A stretch of 64,000 nucleotides of DNA from Terriglobia bacterium (GCA_020073085.1 JAIQFV010000013.1:1-64000); one strand, 5' to 3'. Positions 24,939 through 35,070 are shown, counted from the first letter of the stretch. Notes: a model not told the origin generated them from the letters alone. Translations and numbers: made by a program.

Positions 24939-27170
24939 TCAGGCCGTCTGGATCAGGAATATCTCCCTGGGAATGGTGATGCCCCGCTGCTGCAACTTCT
25001 CGACAAACCTGGGCACGATTCCCGTGGGCACGAACTGCCCCAGCACTTTTCCCTCGGGGGACATTCCGGTTTGCTTGAAGATGAAAATATCGGACATCGT
25101 AAAGACACTGCCTTCCTGTCCGGTCACCTCGGAAATGTGGGTGATTTTACGGCTGCCGTCCGCGAGGCGCGACTGCTGCACGACAATCTGGATGGCCGAA
25201 GCGATTTGATCGCGGATGGCTTTGGACGGCAGGTCCAGTCCCGCCATCAGGCTCATGGTCTCCAGCCGCGAGAGGGCGTCGCGCGGCGTATTGGCGTGGA
25301 CGGTCGTGAGCGATCCGTCATGGCCCGTGTTCATCGCCTGGAGCATGTCCAGGGCCTCGCCTCCGCGGCATTCGCCCACCACAATGCGGTCCGGCCGCAT
25401 ACGCAAACAGTTTCGCACCAGATCGCGGATCGTGATCGCTCCCTCTCCCTCGATGTTCGCCGGTCGGGATTCCAGACGGACCACGTGGTCCTGGGGCAAC
25501 TGCAGTTCCGCCGAGTCTTCCACGGTCACAATGCGCTCATCCGCGGGAATAAAGGAGGAAAGAATATTGAGCAACGTCGTTTTTCCAGAGCCCGTGCCGC
25601 CCGAGATGACCACGTTTTGGCGCGCCCGGACCGCCGCGGCCAGCAACTGAGACATCTGATTCGTCAGCGTGTTGTACTGGACGAGGTCTTCGACCTTCAA
25701 GCGCTTTTTGGGGAATTTGCGGATCGTCAGACATGGCCCGCCCAGCGCCAGGGGTGGAATGATGGCATTGACGCGGGACCCGTCGGAAAGGCGGGCATCC
25801 ACCATGGGCGATTTTTCATCAATGCGTCGGCCCAGCGGGGCCACAATGCGCTCGATCACCCCGCGCAATTGTTCGTTGGTCAGAAACCGTGACTTGCTCA
25901 GCTCGATCTTGCCCCTGCGCTCCACATAGATCTGGTCGATGCGATTGACCATGATTTCCGTGATGTCCGGGTCGGCCAGCATCCCTTCGAGAGCGCCCAG
26001 CCCGAGGGCTTCGTCAAAGATCTCCTTTACCAGCTCCTTGCGCTGTTCGCGGGTCGCCGTCAATCCTTTTAGCTCTTCATCCAGCAGGGCGACTATCTTC
26101 ATTTCAGCGCGCTGCCGGACCTCCTGGACCTTGGTGGGATCCTGGCTCACGAGGTCCGACTTCACAATTTTCAGCTCGTCCACCAGCCGTTTGTGAATGC
26201 GCAGTTTCAGGTCGAGGAACTTCTCTTCCGTGGTACGCTCGCCACTGATCGGGACCACCACCCCGCCGGCGGCGGCAGGCACCGGTCCCGCGGAAGCGCG
26301 AAACTCGGGCGCGGGCGCACCCCGCTGTTGCCGCGCCATGGCCCCCAGTCGGCGGAAGTCGGTCCGCAATTGCTGGTGAAGCATCTGGCTGGTGGCGTCG
26401 ATGGCGCGCGTAATCGCATGCCGCGCGTCCATGAGCACGAGCGGCGTGGCCATCGACATGGACAACGAAATCGCATCTCCGTCCTCAGGAATCTGCACGC
26501 TGAGGGGAAAGTTCAAACTGCGTTCCATGACCTCCGGACTCACCAGGGCCTTCGCCGTCACTCGATTTGCGACGACCCGGAAGATTTCGCGGGCAAAATG
26601 CAGCGACTGGAGGTATTCCAGCTTGCGTTTCGCGCGCGTCACTGAAAGCATGTCGGGAGTCACCAGCAGGGCAATGACGTCCGAGTTGTCGAAGATTTCC
26701 AGGTTGGTGGAATCCAGATCCGTGGAGGTGTCCACCACCACGTAGTTATACCCCCCTCGGACCAGGTTCATAATGCGATTGATATGGCCTTCGTTGATAA
26801 GCTTGCTTTGGAAGGATTCGTTAATCGCCACTAAGACATCGATGCCCGAGGAGTGGTGAGTGAAATAGCCCTTCACCAGGGCAGGCTGCAACCGGCCCAG
26901 CAAGGGGATGAGGTCGGCGATGGCCTTGGGTTTGTCGACGCCGAGCAATTGGGCCACATCGCCGGGCAGCGGTAGGCCCATGTCGAGCAACAAGACTTTT
27001 CCCTTGCTCTCGCGCATGAGGCTGATGGCCAGGTTGACGGCGAACAGCGTTTTGCCGCAAGCGCCCTTGCCCGAATGGACGGTGATAATATGTCCCGCGG
27101 ATTCCGCGCTCAATGTCCCCTCTCCTCCGCTCAATGGCCCGCTGGAGTGCGCAACAACTCCGATCTCCAC
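24939..27170 (-). CDS. TadZ-TadA (CpaE-CpaF) fusion ATPase
   Basis: 743 residues joining two Tad proteins usually encoded separately. Residues about 25-265 are a MinD/CpaE-like P-loop domain ([26 protein letters not shown]), which in other systems localises the machine to the pole. After a Pro/Ala-rich linker (about 280-310), residues about 315-743 are a full CpaF/TadA motor with Walker [15 protein letters not shown], Walker [17 protein letters not shown] and the [12 protein letters not shown] His box. GTG start at 27170 with GGAGG close upstream. No frameshift or internal stop separates the halves. The fusion ties motor and localisation factor one to one. Confidence 0.92.
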   Translation of the reverse strand: MEIGVVAHSSGPLSGGEGTLSAESAGHIITVHSGKGACGKTLFAVNLAISLMRESKGKVLLLDMGLPLPGDVAQLLGVDKPKAIADLIPLLGRLQPALVKGYFTHHSSGIDVLVAINESFQSKLINEGHINRIMNLVRGGYNYVVVDTSTDLDSTNLEIFDNSDVIALLVTPDMLSVTRAKRKLEYLQSLHFAREIFRVVANRVTAKALVSPEVMERSLNFPLSVQIPEDGDAISLSMSMATPLVLMDARHAITRAIDATSQMLHQQLRTDFRRLGAMARQQRGAPAPEFRASAGPVPAAAGGVVVPISGERTTEEKFLDLKLRIHKRLVDELKIVKSDLVSQDPTKVQEVRQRAEMKIVALLDEELKGLTATREQRKELVKEIFDEALGLGALEGMLADPDITEIMVNRIDQIYVERRGKIELSKSRFLTNEQLRGVIERIVAPLGRRIDEKSPMVDARLSDGSRVNAIIPPLALGGPCLTIRKFPKKRLKVEDLVQYNTLTNQMSQLLAAAVRARQNVVISGGTGSGKTTLLNILSSFIPADERIVTVEDSAELQLPQDHVVRLESRPANIEGEGAITIRDLVRNCLRMRPDRIVVGECRGGEALDMLQAMNTGHDGSLTTVHANTPRDALSRLETMSLMAGLDLPSKAIRDQIASAIQIVVQQSRLADGSRKITHISEVTGQEGSVFTMSDIFIFKQTGMSPEGKVLGQFVPTGIVPRFVEKLQQRGITIPREIFLIQTA

Positions 27171-27203
27171 GACCTCCGGCCGGGGGTCAGAGTTCCGGAT
27201 TCA

Positions 27204-28550
27204 CTACTTCTTTTTCTTCGTTTTCTTGGTCTTGTCGTCTTTCTTGGTGTTGACGTCGGGAGTGCCCATTTCCTTGTCCGTCGCCGTCAGATCCTGGTAT
27301 TGATCGAAATTCTTCTGGGTCTGCCCGGCTGCGTTTTGACCTGCCTCGGCCGCGCTCCTGACGAGGCGAGGCGTCGCAAACATTACCAGGTCAGTCTCAT
27401 CCTTCCGAAACGCTGAAGACTTAAACAAATTTCCCAGGGCCGGAAGGTTCCCCAATGCCGGGATCTTGTCCACCTGGAGGCTGTCCTCGTTCTGAACGAG
27501 CCCGCCCAGAACAATGGTTTCTCCTTCATGAACGAACAGTTTCGTGTCCACCTGGTTCTTCACAATGCCCGGGGGACTGTCCGCCGTCCCCTGTCCGCTC
27601 AGACGGCTGGCCTCGATGGAGATCGCCATGGAAATGTTGTTCAGCTGGTCGACTTGGGGGAGAAAGTCCAGCTTCAACCCGAATTCCTTATACTGGACGG
27701 AGAACTGACCCAGCCCCTGGGCCACACGGATCGGAATCTCCCCTCCCACGAACAGGTGTCCTTTTTCTCCGCTGCGGGTGATGATGGTGGGATTCGAGAG
27801 AATACGTCCCTTGCTTGTCGACGTGATCGCCTGCAACTGCGGGAGGCTGATGGTGCCCGTAATCGGGCTGAGGGCCGCTCCTCCTTTCGACTTGAAACTC
27901 AAGGGGTTCAGCGAGACCGGAGTGCCCGACCATTGCACCCCCAGATTCCGCAGATAGGCCCGGTCGACTTCCATGATCTTTACATCCAGCTGCACGGTGC
28001 GGATTGAAGAGGCCTGTTGCTCGTCCATCAGTCGTTGCGTTTCCTTGGACATTTTCACCAGGTTCAGAACGTCCTTGCGACCCGCGACGACTTTGTTGAT
28101 CCGATCCATGTCGTCCTGGGTCAAGACCTCCCCATCGATGACCACCTGGGACCCGACCGCGCGAAACTTAATGCCTTCAATGGTTCCAATGATCTGCTGT
28201 AATTCCTGCATGGTTTGTTTCACATTGGTCGGGTTTATATAGATCTGGATTTCATCCCGCATGGCCCCTTGTTGGTCCCACAGGATGAGCTTGGTGATGC
28301 CCACGGCTCGGCCAATCATCAAGACCTGGGTGCGTTCCTTGATGATCTCGATCTGGCACACCTTGGAATCGCCTATGGATATGTTGCCGATCTTATAATT
28401 CATCGTGAGGGTCTTCTGGTCTCCCACAAACAGGGTTTGGTCTTCAGCCCACGTGGTCTGAATTCCGGCCAGCAGGAGCAGTACGCCCAGCAATCCCAGG
28501 GCTGGCCCGAAATAATGACGATTTTCTTCCTTCCAAGTTGTCTTTTTCAC
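27204..28550 (-). CDS. cpaC: Tad secretin (RcpA/CpaC)
   Basis: Outer-membrane secretin of the Tad pilus. It has a signal peptide (GLLGVLLLLAGIQTTWAE), an N-terminal pilus-assembly domain (about 40-110, with ITKLILWDQQGAM), a BON-like segment and a secretin core (about 245-415) with the VPVALGNLPALGNLFKS-type family signature visible as KIPALGNLPALGNLFKS. The C-terminus is a lysine-rich tail. I prefer the GTG at 28550, which has GGTGGG upstream and places the signal peptide near the start. An upstream GTG at 28643 overlaps the cpaB stop (GTGA) and is the alternative. Confidence 0.92.
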   Translation of the reverse strand: MKKTTWKEENRHYFGPALGLLGVLLLLAGIQTTWAEDQTLFVGDQKTLTMNYKIGNISIGDSKVCQIEIIKERTQVLMIGRAVGITKLILWDQQGAMRDEIQIYINPTNVKQTMQELQQIIGTIEGIKFRAVGSQVVIDGEVLTQDDMDRINKVVAGRKDVLNLVKMSKETQRLMDEQQASSIRTVQLDVKIMEVDRAYLRNLGVQWSGTPVSLNPLSFKSKGGAALSPITGTISLPQLQAITSTSKGRILSNPTIITRSGEKGHLFVGGEIPIRVAQGLGQFSVQYKEFGLKLDFLPQVDQLNNISMAISIEASRLSGQGTADSPPGIVKNQVDTKLFVHEGETIVLGGLVQNEDSLQVDKIPALGNLPALGNLFKSSAFRKDETDLVMFATPRLVRSAAEAGQNAAGQTQKNFDQYQDLTATDKEMGTPDVNTKKDDKTKKTKKKK

Positions 28551-28639
28551 CTTACTACCCACCTTTCTTTTGAGCGGGCAATGCGCCTCATTCACTGATT
28601 TCGCGTGCCGCTCATTCCCGGGTTCCTCGACTTCTGAGA

Positions 28640-29518
28640 TCACTGTCCACGAATCTCGCGCCAGGCGGCAGCATGCCTCGGAACGACAGGCATATCCACC
28701 TTCAGCACAGTAATGGCCGTGGAATTCTTCAACTCGACCACCGTGTCCTTCTCCAGATAGGAGCGCAAGACGAGCGTGAGGTCGCCAATATTCTGCGCCA
28801 GTATCAGGTCCTGCGCGTTTTCCGGGGTCATGGCGAAAGTCACTGAAGTATAGGCCACGCCGGTCGTATCCGCCTTGCCCGGGTTCCCCGTCTGGCCGTA
28901 TTGCTCGAGCCGCTGTTTCGCCTGGGTCCGTTCCTGACCCGAAAGATTGAATGCCTCTCCGGTGTCTCGCCCCGTCGCCAGGACGAGGACATTCTGGAAA
29001 AGTGTCATCGCCTGGGACTGCTGGTTGGCAGCAATGGACATGGGGTTGGCCATGGCGTTTGCAGGAAACGAGCCGAATTTAACCAGGGCCACGATGTCGA
29101 CGTAGTTTCCCGGCTGGACCAGCGTAGCCACACCGTTGATATCGTTGACTGCAACGGTCACCGCCCGTTTCCCGCGCGGGACCTTGAAGGCCAGGCCGGT
29201 ACCCCTTCCATAAGAACTCAACTGCGTGCCGGAAATCTGCGAGCCTTTCAAGACAGGGACCGTTGAGACCTGTCCGATCACCAGTCTCAGATCCGAGAGG
29301 GGTCCGGGCTGGAGATACTTTTGTGGGATTTTCGCCAGCTTGACCTGGCTCTCATCGATCGGCGTGTTTGCCAGGATATCGTCCGTGGCAACCACTGCAT
29401 CCCGGGGAGTGGCGAGTTCGAGCAAGGCGGCCTCCCTGGTGTTGAGGTACACGGCAACGAGAATCACGGCGACCACCGCCAGAAGCAACGACATCAAAAC
29501 CCGTGGTTTGATTTTCAT
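28640..29518 (-). CDS. cpaB: CpaB/RcpC Tad pilus assembly protein
   Basis: About 292 residues: a membrane anchor (SLLLAVVAVILVAVYL), a SAF domain (about 40-105, with AVVATDDILANTPIDESQV) and a RcpC/CpaB domain (about 110-230, with RGKRAVTVAVNDINGVATLVQPG). It is a periplasmic partner of the secretin, encoded just upstream of it as in other tad loci. I chose ATG 29518 over TTG 29521, with GAGAGG six bases upstream. Confidence 0.93.
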   Translation of the reverse strand: MKIKPRVLMSLLLAVVAVILVAVYLNTREAALLELATPRDAVVATDDILANTPIDESQVKLAKIPQKYLQPGPLSDLRLVIGQVSTVPVLKGSQISGTQLSSYGRGTGLAFKVPRGKRAVTVAVNDINGVATLVQPGNYVDIVALVKFGSFPANAMANPMSIAANQQSQAMTLFQNVLVLATGRDTGEAFNLSGQERTQAKQRLEQYGQTGNPGKADTTGVAYTSVTFAMTPENAQDLILAQNIGDLTLVLRSYLEKDTVVELKNSTAITVLKVDMPVVPRHAAAWREIRGQ

Positions 29519-29631
29519 CAAAGGCCTCTCTTAGAGTTTCATTATCAAATTATTCACTGAGATCATCGGACATTCACCAAGAACCACCCATTCTCGAAGC
29601 AAAGAAACTCCGCCCACGATGCTTCTCTCTT

Positions 29632-30345
29632 TCACGGACTGCATGTCGCAGTCAATCCCCACGGGGCTACCCCGCCCAGGATCGTCGTTGGACAATATCC
29701 TCCGCCGGGCTGCGGTCCCGCCTGGGCGCCGACGCAACTGATATGGGGGAACTTTGGTTCGGAAAAGGGATCGTGCATAATTGCTCGCATCTGCATCTGC
29801 ATTGTGGTGACTGGGTTCCCGTCGCCGTCATGTCCTATGACGCAATCACACGATCCCGTGCAAGGAGTTCCTTGGCCTTGTGCGTTGTTACTGGCATCAC
29901 GGAAAGTGGTCCCAAAATCCGGCAACGCGCCGCCCCCGGTCCCCCGGCTCAAATGAAAGTTCCGGCTCACCCGCATGGAAACGCCGGAGAGGCTGCCCTT
30001 AAAGAAGGGGATGAGCGGAATCGTCTTATTGTCCCCGCCGCTCATCCCATTGGTCAAGGTCAGGGGCTTCTCGAGATCGGAGGAACTCAGGGTAAACGAA
30101 TTATCCTTCTTGTTCTGATCCCGTGACTCCTTAAACGCGTCGTAGTACGCGTTGGCGGTCATCTGAAAAAAGGTGTTGTGGACGATGAACAACTGGTAGA
30201 TGGCGGCAATGATCATGAACATCAGGAACATGACAAAGAGGGTTTCCATGGTCGACTGGCCCGCCTTCGACGCCCAGGAACGCGGTCGAGAAGTACCTCG
30301 CTTAGCCCTGCGGGTTATGGCTGCTCTGTTGGTGAGACTGAACAT
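29632..30345 (-). CDS. TadE/pseudopilin-like membrane protein
   Basis: About 237 residues. After a basic leader comes a pilin-like junction SKAG|QSTMETLFVMF and one hydrophobic helix, then an extracytoplasmic domain with several cysteines near the C-terminus (CTGSCDC, CVGAQ, CPTTIL). Glutamate is at +5 after the predicted cleavage, as in TadE, but the tyrosine is missing. ATG 30345 has GGAGG five bases upstream. It lies within the Tad run between the tadG-like gene and cpaB. The exact family is not recognised; it is most likely a minor pseudopilin capping or priming the pilus. Confidence 0.7.
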   Translation of the reverse strand: MFSLTNRAAITRRAKRGTSRPRSWASKAGQSTMETLFVMFLMFMIIAAIYQLFIVHNTFFQMTANAYYDAFKESRDQNKKDNSFTLSSSDLEKPLTLTNGMSGGDNKTIPLIPFFKGSLSGVSMRVSRNFHLSRGTGGGALPDFGTTFRDASNNAQGQGTPCTGSCDCVIGHDGDGNPVTTMQMQMRAIMHDPFSEPKFPHISCVGAQAGPQPGGGYCPTTILGGVAPWGLTATCSP

Positions 30346-30585
30346 CCATTCCTCCACACATCTCGAATGCCCTGACGGGCAAGCGTGCATTCCCCTACTC
30401 TATCTGCTGAATTCCAATCCTTCCGTCACGAATCGGTCCGCCAATAGCTTTCCTCGAGAGCTCGCCTGCCTTGGATCGGTCGACCGCTGCAAACTCGAAC
30501 ACAAGTTCGTTGCCTGCTCTTTTCCGGCGTCCTCCGGGGGGACATCCAAGGCCCCGGGTAGAGCCGGGCCGGGTTCGTCGCTGTG

Positions 30586-31530
30586 TCAATGAACCAGCGG
30601 GTGCCAGAACGGGATGTTCGTGCTAAATTCACCCCCTACCACACAGGTCGTGGCAGCGCCAAAATCCGTGATGGCTAATTGCCCGTAGGTGATGGTCGTC
30701 GCGAGATAACCCATGTAGTTTGTGAAGTGGTCCTTCATGGGCAACATCCGCGTCGAATACCCGTTGCTGTGAGCGTCGCCTTCCGGATCTAATTCGCCGT
30801 TGGTGGGTTTTGCCAGGGCCACCGCAGTCATCGCGGGAAGCCTGAAAACGCTGGGCAGAACGGGCGCGCCCGTTTCGCTGACATGCGCCCACCAGAAGAA
30901 ATTAACCGTTTCATGGCCTTTCTTGGCCTTGTACCAAACGGTGCTGAGGTCGATGGCGCCGTGCGTCGTAAATGTCCAGGGGGGCGTGTAGCCAATATAA
31001 TAGGTGTTTTCGCCCTCCATTTTAGACACTTTGTCCTTCTCGATCAGCTCGGCGGCCGCGTAAAGCACGGGGTTGCTGACATAGTCCACCGACTCTTTCG
31101 GGAAGAGTTCTTTGACGTTGTAGTTGGTTACCTCGATCGCCGCCGACGCCGCGTTCTCATTCCCCAACTGGTCCTTGATCTCGAACAATCCCTTGTAGAT
31201 CGGGTTCCCGACCTCCCACAGGATATCGGAGATGTCGGCCAGGGGCTCTAAAGTCAGGGTCCAGTACGAGGACAAGAGTGCGGCGGGGATGAATACAAAG
31301 TTGTGCTCGTAGTCATTTAAATCGGAAAGGCCATTGAGCTCGGAGGCCTGTTTGGAAGCGCCCGTCCAGGCGCCGGCGTCGGCGACCATCTGGAGCTTGA
31401 CCCGGCGGTTAATCGCTTCCCCCAAATTGACCACGAATGCCAGGAACAAAAAGAGCGTCCAGAAGGCAGCAATAAAGAATATCGTGGTTTGTCCCCGCTC
31501 ATTCTGAAGGCGTTTCTTCGCGGGTTGCAT
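30586..31530 (-). CDS. TadG-like Flp pilus assembly protein
   Basis: 314 residues with a short leader, the junction ERG|QTTIFFIAAF, one helix (FIAAFWTLFLFLAFVVNLGEAI) and a segment RRVKLQMVADAGAWTGASK that matches the conserved NRRxLQxAADAAA region of TadG-like proteins. The large remaining domain is extracytoplasmic. ATG 31530 follows GGGGAGG by nine bases. The longer frame starting at 31557 has no better signal. It is probably a minor pseudopilin or an anchoring protein of the Tad machine. Confidence 0.8.
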   Translation of the reverse strand: MQPAKKRLQNERGQTTIFFIAAFWTLFLFLAFVVNLGEAINRRVKLQMVADAGAWTGASKQASELNGLSDLNDYEHNFVFIPAALLSSYWTLTLEPLADISDILWEVGNPIYKGLFEIKDQLGNENAASAAIEVTNYNVKELFPKESVDYVSNPVLYAAAELIEKDKVSKMEGENTYYIGYTPPWTFTTHGAIDLSTVWYKAKKGHETVNFFWWAHVSETGAPVLPSVFRLPAMTAVALAKPTNGELDPEGDAHSNGYSTRMLPMKDHFTNYMGYLATTITYGQLAITDFGAATTCVVGGEFSTNIPFWHPLVH

Positions 31531-31597
31531 CGTGAAAATCCTCCCCACACGGTTCAAAAACTGGTTCTCGAATCGATTTCAATCGGCGCGGTCAGCC

Positions 31598-32125
31598 TTA
31601 GTAGTTGGGCTTGTTGTCTCCCTTTTCGTCGTTTTCCTTAATGGATTCCTGTCTCATGGGCATGCGGGCGATGATCTTGATTCCAGAAGAAGAGGCCCCC
31701 GACAGGAGCCTCGGGACGCGCAAGCTCGTCTTGTAGGTCACCTCGATACAAGCATCTTTGTTGTCTCCCCCGCCGCCACTTCCGCTGATGCCGTGACAGG
31801 ATCCTTTGTTGACATCAACCCCATCAATGTCGCCCAGAATATCGGTATTCCACTTCATCGCCCGCAATACATCCTTGGCAGCGTCTTTGGCCTTGTCCAT
31901 GTCATCGCCGTTGTCCACGTTCACGGACCAGGCACGGGCGGCCGCAAAGGCGGCGTAATTGGTCAGCAGCTTCGTACTGGCCACCATGGAGATGATCACC
32001 AGGGCATAAAGCAGGAAGAAAAAGATCACAAAGTTGAGGATGAATTCCAGGAGTACCTGGCCCTTTTCGTTTCTTCTTCTTCGGGACGCGCCTGTCCGGA
32101 CGCCTTCTTTTGGGAGATTGGTCAT
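31598..32125 (-). CDS. tadE: TadE-like minor pseudopilin
   Basis: 175 residues with a basic leader, the junction EKG|QVLLEFILNFVIF (glutamate at +5, phenylalanine at +6) and one hydrophobic helix, followed by a soluble extracytoplasmic domain. This is the standard TadE layout. TadE and TadF are processed by the same dedicated peptidase as the Flp pilin. It is the first of the larger pseudopilins after the small pilin genes. A peptidase gene (tadV/cpaA) is not in the window. Confidence 0.83.
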   Translation of the reverse strand: MTNLPKEGVRTGASRRRRNEKGQVLLEFILNFVIFFFLLYALVIISMVASTKLLTNYAAFAAARAWSVNVDNGDDMDKAKDAAKDVLRAMKWNTDILGDIDGVDVNKGSCHGISGSGGGGDNKDACIEVTYKTSLRVPRLLSGASSSGIKIIARMPMRQESIKENDEKGDNKPNY

Positions 32126-32321
32126 TTTTTACAGAACCACGGCATTGATTATGCGCTACCCCATAGCGCTGTCGTACGCCCTGAGGGGAAATCCCTGCAT
32201 CGGCGGCCAGGCTTGACGAGCTTCTGAAACAGAGGCGCGCTGCCTATCAAGTCCAACGTACACCTACACTCTTGATGGCATCCAGGCCTTCGATGAGGGG
32301 CAAACATTCGACAACGGGCCG

Positions 32322-32585
32322 TCAGTTTCCTTGGACCGTGGAAACGTTCGTGATGGCGGCCTGAATGTTCTTAATGAGGTTGCTCACCAGGTTCTTGAAC
32401 GTCGGAGAAAGGAACATGGCGATGGCAATCAACAGGCTTACCATGATGACCACGATCACCAGATATTCCAAGGTGGTCTGCCCGCGCTCTTCCCGGAGTT
32501 TTCGGCGGAGTGCCGATGCTCCAAACAATCCCTTCCAGGACCACTTCACCGCTGCTTCACTCAAATGCAACAGCTTGACGAACAT
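32322..32585 (-). CDS. Flp-like pilin
   Basis: 87 residues with leader, junction ERG|QTTLEY and helix LVIVVIMVSLLIAIAMFLS, then a short helical tail. Glutamate +5 and tyrosine +6 match Flp. It has the strongest ribosome site of the pilin genes (AAGGAGGACAGA before ATG), so it is the best candidate for the major pilin subunit of this Tad system. Confidence 0.83.
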   Translation of the reverse strand: MFVKLLHLSEAAVKWSWKGLFGASALRRKLREERGQTTLEYLVIVVIMVSLLIAIAMFLSPTFKNLVSNLIKNIQAAITNVSTVQGN

Positions 32586-32806
32586 TCTGTCCTCCTTGAC
32601 TGATTGGGTTCGCCTACCCTGAAGACAAGGCGAACGGTGTTAAGGGTTGACCGGTTCCTCAAAAAAGAGCCATGGAATAAGGCAAATTCCCGGTGTGAAG
32701 TGGCGGGAACTTGATGCGCCCTGCTCGCAGGGAACATCTCGCATGCCTCCGAAGAATCGTGCCGCTACCACTCCGTGAACAACCACGTGTTTCGAACAGT
32801 CCCCCG

Positions 32807-32992
32807 TCAAAGGCTGGCTGAAGTCGTATAAACGGAGATAACCGCCTTGATAATCAGCCCAACGACCTGGATCCAACGGGGAACCACAAATACAAAAAGA
32901 GCGATCGTAATTCCGCCCACCAGGATAAGGAGGGAGAGATACTCAAATAAGGTCTGCCCACGGGTCTCTCGAAGCTTAAGCCTTCGTTTCAT
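32807..32992 (-). CDS. Small Flp-like pilin
   Basis: 61 residues with leader MKRRLKLRETRG, junction RG|QTLFEY and one long hydrophobic helix, ending in a polar tail. The size is that of classic Flp pilins. No strong ribosome site was found before the ATG. The 220-base space downstream, before the next pilin gene, holds no credible gene; a 78-codon frame there lacks any protein-like feature. Confidence 0.75.
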   Translation of the reverse strand: MKRRLKLRETRGQTLFEYLSLLILVGGITIALFVFVVPRWIQVVGLIIKAVISVYTTSASL

Positions 32993-33027
32993 TGGAGCTT
33001 TATCGAGAACAAAGCCTCTAAAGAATC

Positions 33028-33213
33028 TTAAGGTACCGTCCGTGCAAGGGATTTTGCGACGGTGCCGAATGCGCCGGCCAGCACCTTCCCAAACTTCATG
33101 AAAACATAAAGGACAAACACAAAAAATATCAGCAACAGGACGTACTCAAGTAAAGCCTGGCCTTTTGAAGTGTGTCGTTTTTGAAGTAGCGAGAAACGGA
33201 GTCTCTTGCTCAT
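33028..33213 (-). CDS. Small Flp-like pilin
   Basis: About 61 residues from the ATG at 33213 (MSKRLRFSLLQ), with junction SKG|QALLEY and helix VLLLIFFVFVLYVFMKF. The frame continues upstream to 33342, but that extension overlaps the end of the membrane-protein gene and has no pilin leader features, so the internal start is preferred. It is the first small pilin gene in transcription order, directly after the four GT-C-like genes. Confidence 0.73.
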   Translation of the reverse strand: MSKRLRFSLLQKRHTSKGQALLEYVLLLIFFVFVLYVFMKFGKVLAGAFGTVAKSLARTVP

Positions 33214-33283
33214 CTTCTGGCAGTAAGCGACAAAGTAGTAGGAAGGATGATCAATATACGATTTCTTAACATCTCGGAGTATG

Positions 33284-34948
33284 TCAAAAATGAATTGTCG
33301 TGTCAAGCACCGGTCTGCTGACCTGTCCGGCCCTTTTGACAAATATCACGCAGGTGGAGTCGAGGAATCGTCGCTGCCAGTCGGAATCTGCATCCAGCAC
33401 ATAGCGCAAAGCGAAGTGGGGAGGGATCATGACCCATTGAATCTGATAGCGAGCGAAGACTTCCTTCCAATTGCCATGGCCGCGACTGCCCTGGGGGGTG
33501 CTGAACAATTCAACGTAATTTCGCGTGAATGTCTCCCCATAAAAATCAATCCGTCCATCCACAAATACCCTGATATCCGGATAGAAATTGTAAATGAGGT
33601 ATCCCCCCAGGGTTAATTCGTTGAAGACGTTTCCTGCGGGTCGATCGCTCTTGAGATACTGCAGGGCCGCCGTCGGATAGTCCTCGCCGGAGAATTGAAA
33701 ATTCATCATCGGCCGGCCTCCCAGGATTCCATGGTGAGCTACGATCCAGATGAAAACGAGTAGGAGGGTTGAAGAAAGAATGGGAATCTTGACGTGTCGC
33801 TCTATCGCGACCACCCTTTCAAGGCGATTGAACATCCGCTCCAACCGGTCTCGAAGCCGAGGGACCTGAGCCAGCCACTCCCCCAACGGTGGCTTCAGTC
33901 CCTCGAGCAAGCGGGCATAAATGGGAGCACAGATCAAAAGCATGATGGGGATATTCCGTAAGGATACAAGGCCAAGGGCAACCCACGCGCTCAGCAAAAA
34001 GCACTCCTCCGACCGAAGACGATAATGTGAATACCTTATCAGGAATAAGAGTGAAACCACCGCCAGCAGAAAAGGCTGGAAGACCGCTATTTGAAAATGT
34101 GGGGAAGACAGTTCGTTTTGAGAGAAGACGAGGTCGTGGACCATCCTCAGATACCTAAATAGGTAGGGGTAGATGGTGTACCCGTAAGGGTTGACCAGGG
34201 AAGCCGCAAATGTGGCGGCTGCCAAGACTCCCGTGTGTTTCAGCTTTGAAGTCACCGCCGGCCGCCGCCCTGCTGATGAGAAAATGTATTCCAGCAATGC
34301 GCTGCACCAGAAGATCAATACCAGGATCAGCCCTGCGACAAACCCAGGGTGCATGTTCACCCAGAGGACCATCAGCAACGGCAGGGGCCACAGCCTCTGG
34401 GCCGGGATTTTCCCCTGCAGAAACGGATCCAGAAAAAAGACAAACAGAACGGAGAACAAGTACGACATGACGAGGGGCCGGGCCGTCCAGTGAAATTTGC
34501 TTCCCAGGAGGACGAATAAAAGCAGGGCGAACGAGAGGGTGAAAGAGAAACCTTCCCGCCGGAGATGTTTGTACAAGAGGGTGTAGCTTCCGGCGAGCAT
34601 CAGGACCACAAAGAACGCGACGCCATTCAAGCCGAAGCGGCGGTCCAGGGCGCCAAAGATGATCTCCGTGCCCCACTGCCAGGCGACCCATCTTGTGTCG
34701 GGCATGGAAAAGGAAAAAGGGTCTTGATGCGGAATCTGATGGGTGTTCAGAATAAACTGTCCCGTGCGGATATGCCACCCCGGATCTCCATCCCGGAAGA
34801 GGTATAAGCTTGGCCGCCCGAAAAGCATGATGCACACCAGGGTCATGAAGCACACCTGTGCCGTCGAAGGGAGCAGCCAACGCAGGAACCGCCATCGATC
34901 TTTTGCAGCGTCGTGATCGCCGGAAGGAGGAGGCTGAGGATCTTTCAT
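33284..34948 (-). CDS. GT-C-like polytopic membrane protein, paralogue 4 in order
   Basis: About 554 residues with roughly ten transmembrane helices. After the first helix comes the conserved loop DGDPGWHIRTGQFI and IPHQDPFSFSMP, then WQWGTEIIFGAL. An acidic residue in the first outer loop is typical of GT-C glycosyltransferases of the ArnT/PMT kind, which use polyprenyl-linked sugars. The C-terminal ~130 residues form a soluble domain with VFVDGRIDFYG and WVMIPP. I chose ATG 34948; a longer start at 35104 overlaps the previous gene. It is the last of four tandem paralogues and lies just upstream of the pilin genes. Sugar transfer is inferred, not shown. Confidence 0.7.
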   Translation of the reverse strand: MKDPQPPPSGDHDAAKDRWRFLRWLLPSTAQVCFMTLVCIMLFGRPSLYLFRDGDPGWHIRTGQFILNTHQIPHQDPFSFSMPDTRWVAWQWGTEIIFGALDRRFGLNGVAFFVVLMLAGSYTLLYKHLRREGFSFTLSFALLLFVLLGSKFHWTARPLVMSYLFSVLFVFFLDPFLQGKIPAQRLWPLPLLMVLWVNMHPGFVAGLILVLIFWCSALLEYIFSSAGRRPAVTSKLKHTGVLAAATFAASLVNPYGYTIYPYLFRYLRMVHDLVFSQNELSSPHFQIAVFQPFLLAVVSLLFLIRYSHYRLRSEECFLLSAWVALGLVSLRNIPIMLLICAPIYARLLEGLKPPLGEWLAQVPRLRDRLERMFNRLERVVAIERHVKIPILSSTLLLVFIWIVAHHGILGGRPMMNFQFSGEDYPTAALQYLKSDRPAGNVFNELTLGGYLIYNFYPDIRVFVDGRIDFYGETFTRNYVELFSTPQGSRGHGNWKEVFARYQIQWVMIPPHFALRYVLDADSDWQRRFLDSTCVIFVKRAGQVSRPVLDTTIHF

Positions 34949-35070
34949 AATGGAAGATAGGATCGTCCCATCCAAAGTGGTCGGAAGAGATAATGAATTC
35001 CCATTCGAGGTTGATGAACAGGGGCTTTCATTCGAACCGCGCGTGACCGGAGTCCTGAGATTCGCCGACG

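Noticed and set aside
32640-32876. 78-codon frame between pilin genes
   Set aside because: It overlaps the 61-residue pilin gene, has no leader or helix and no ribosome site.
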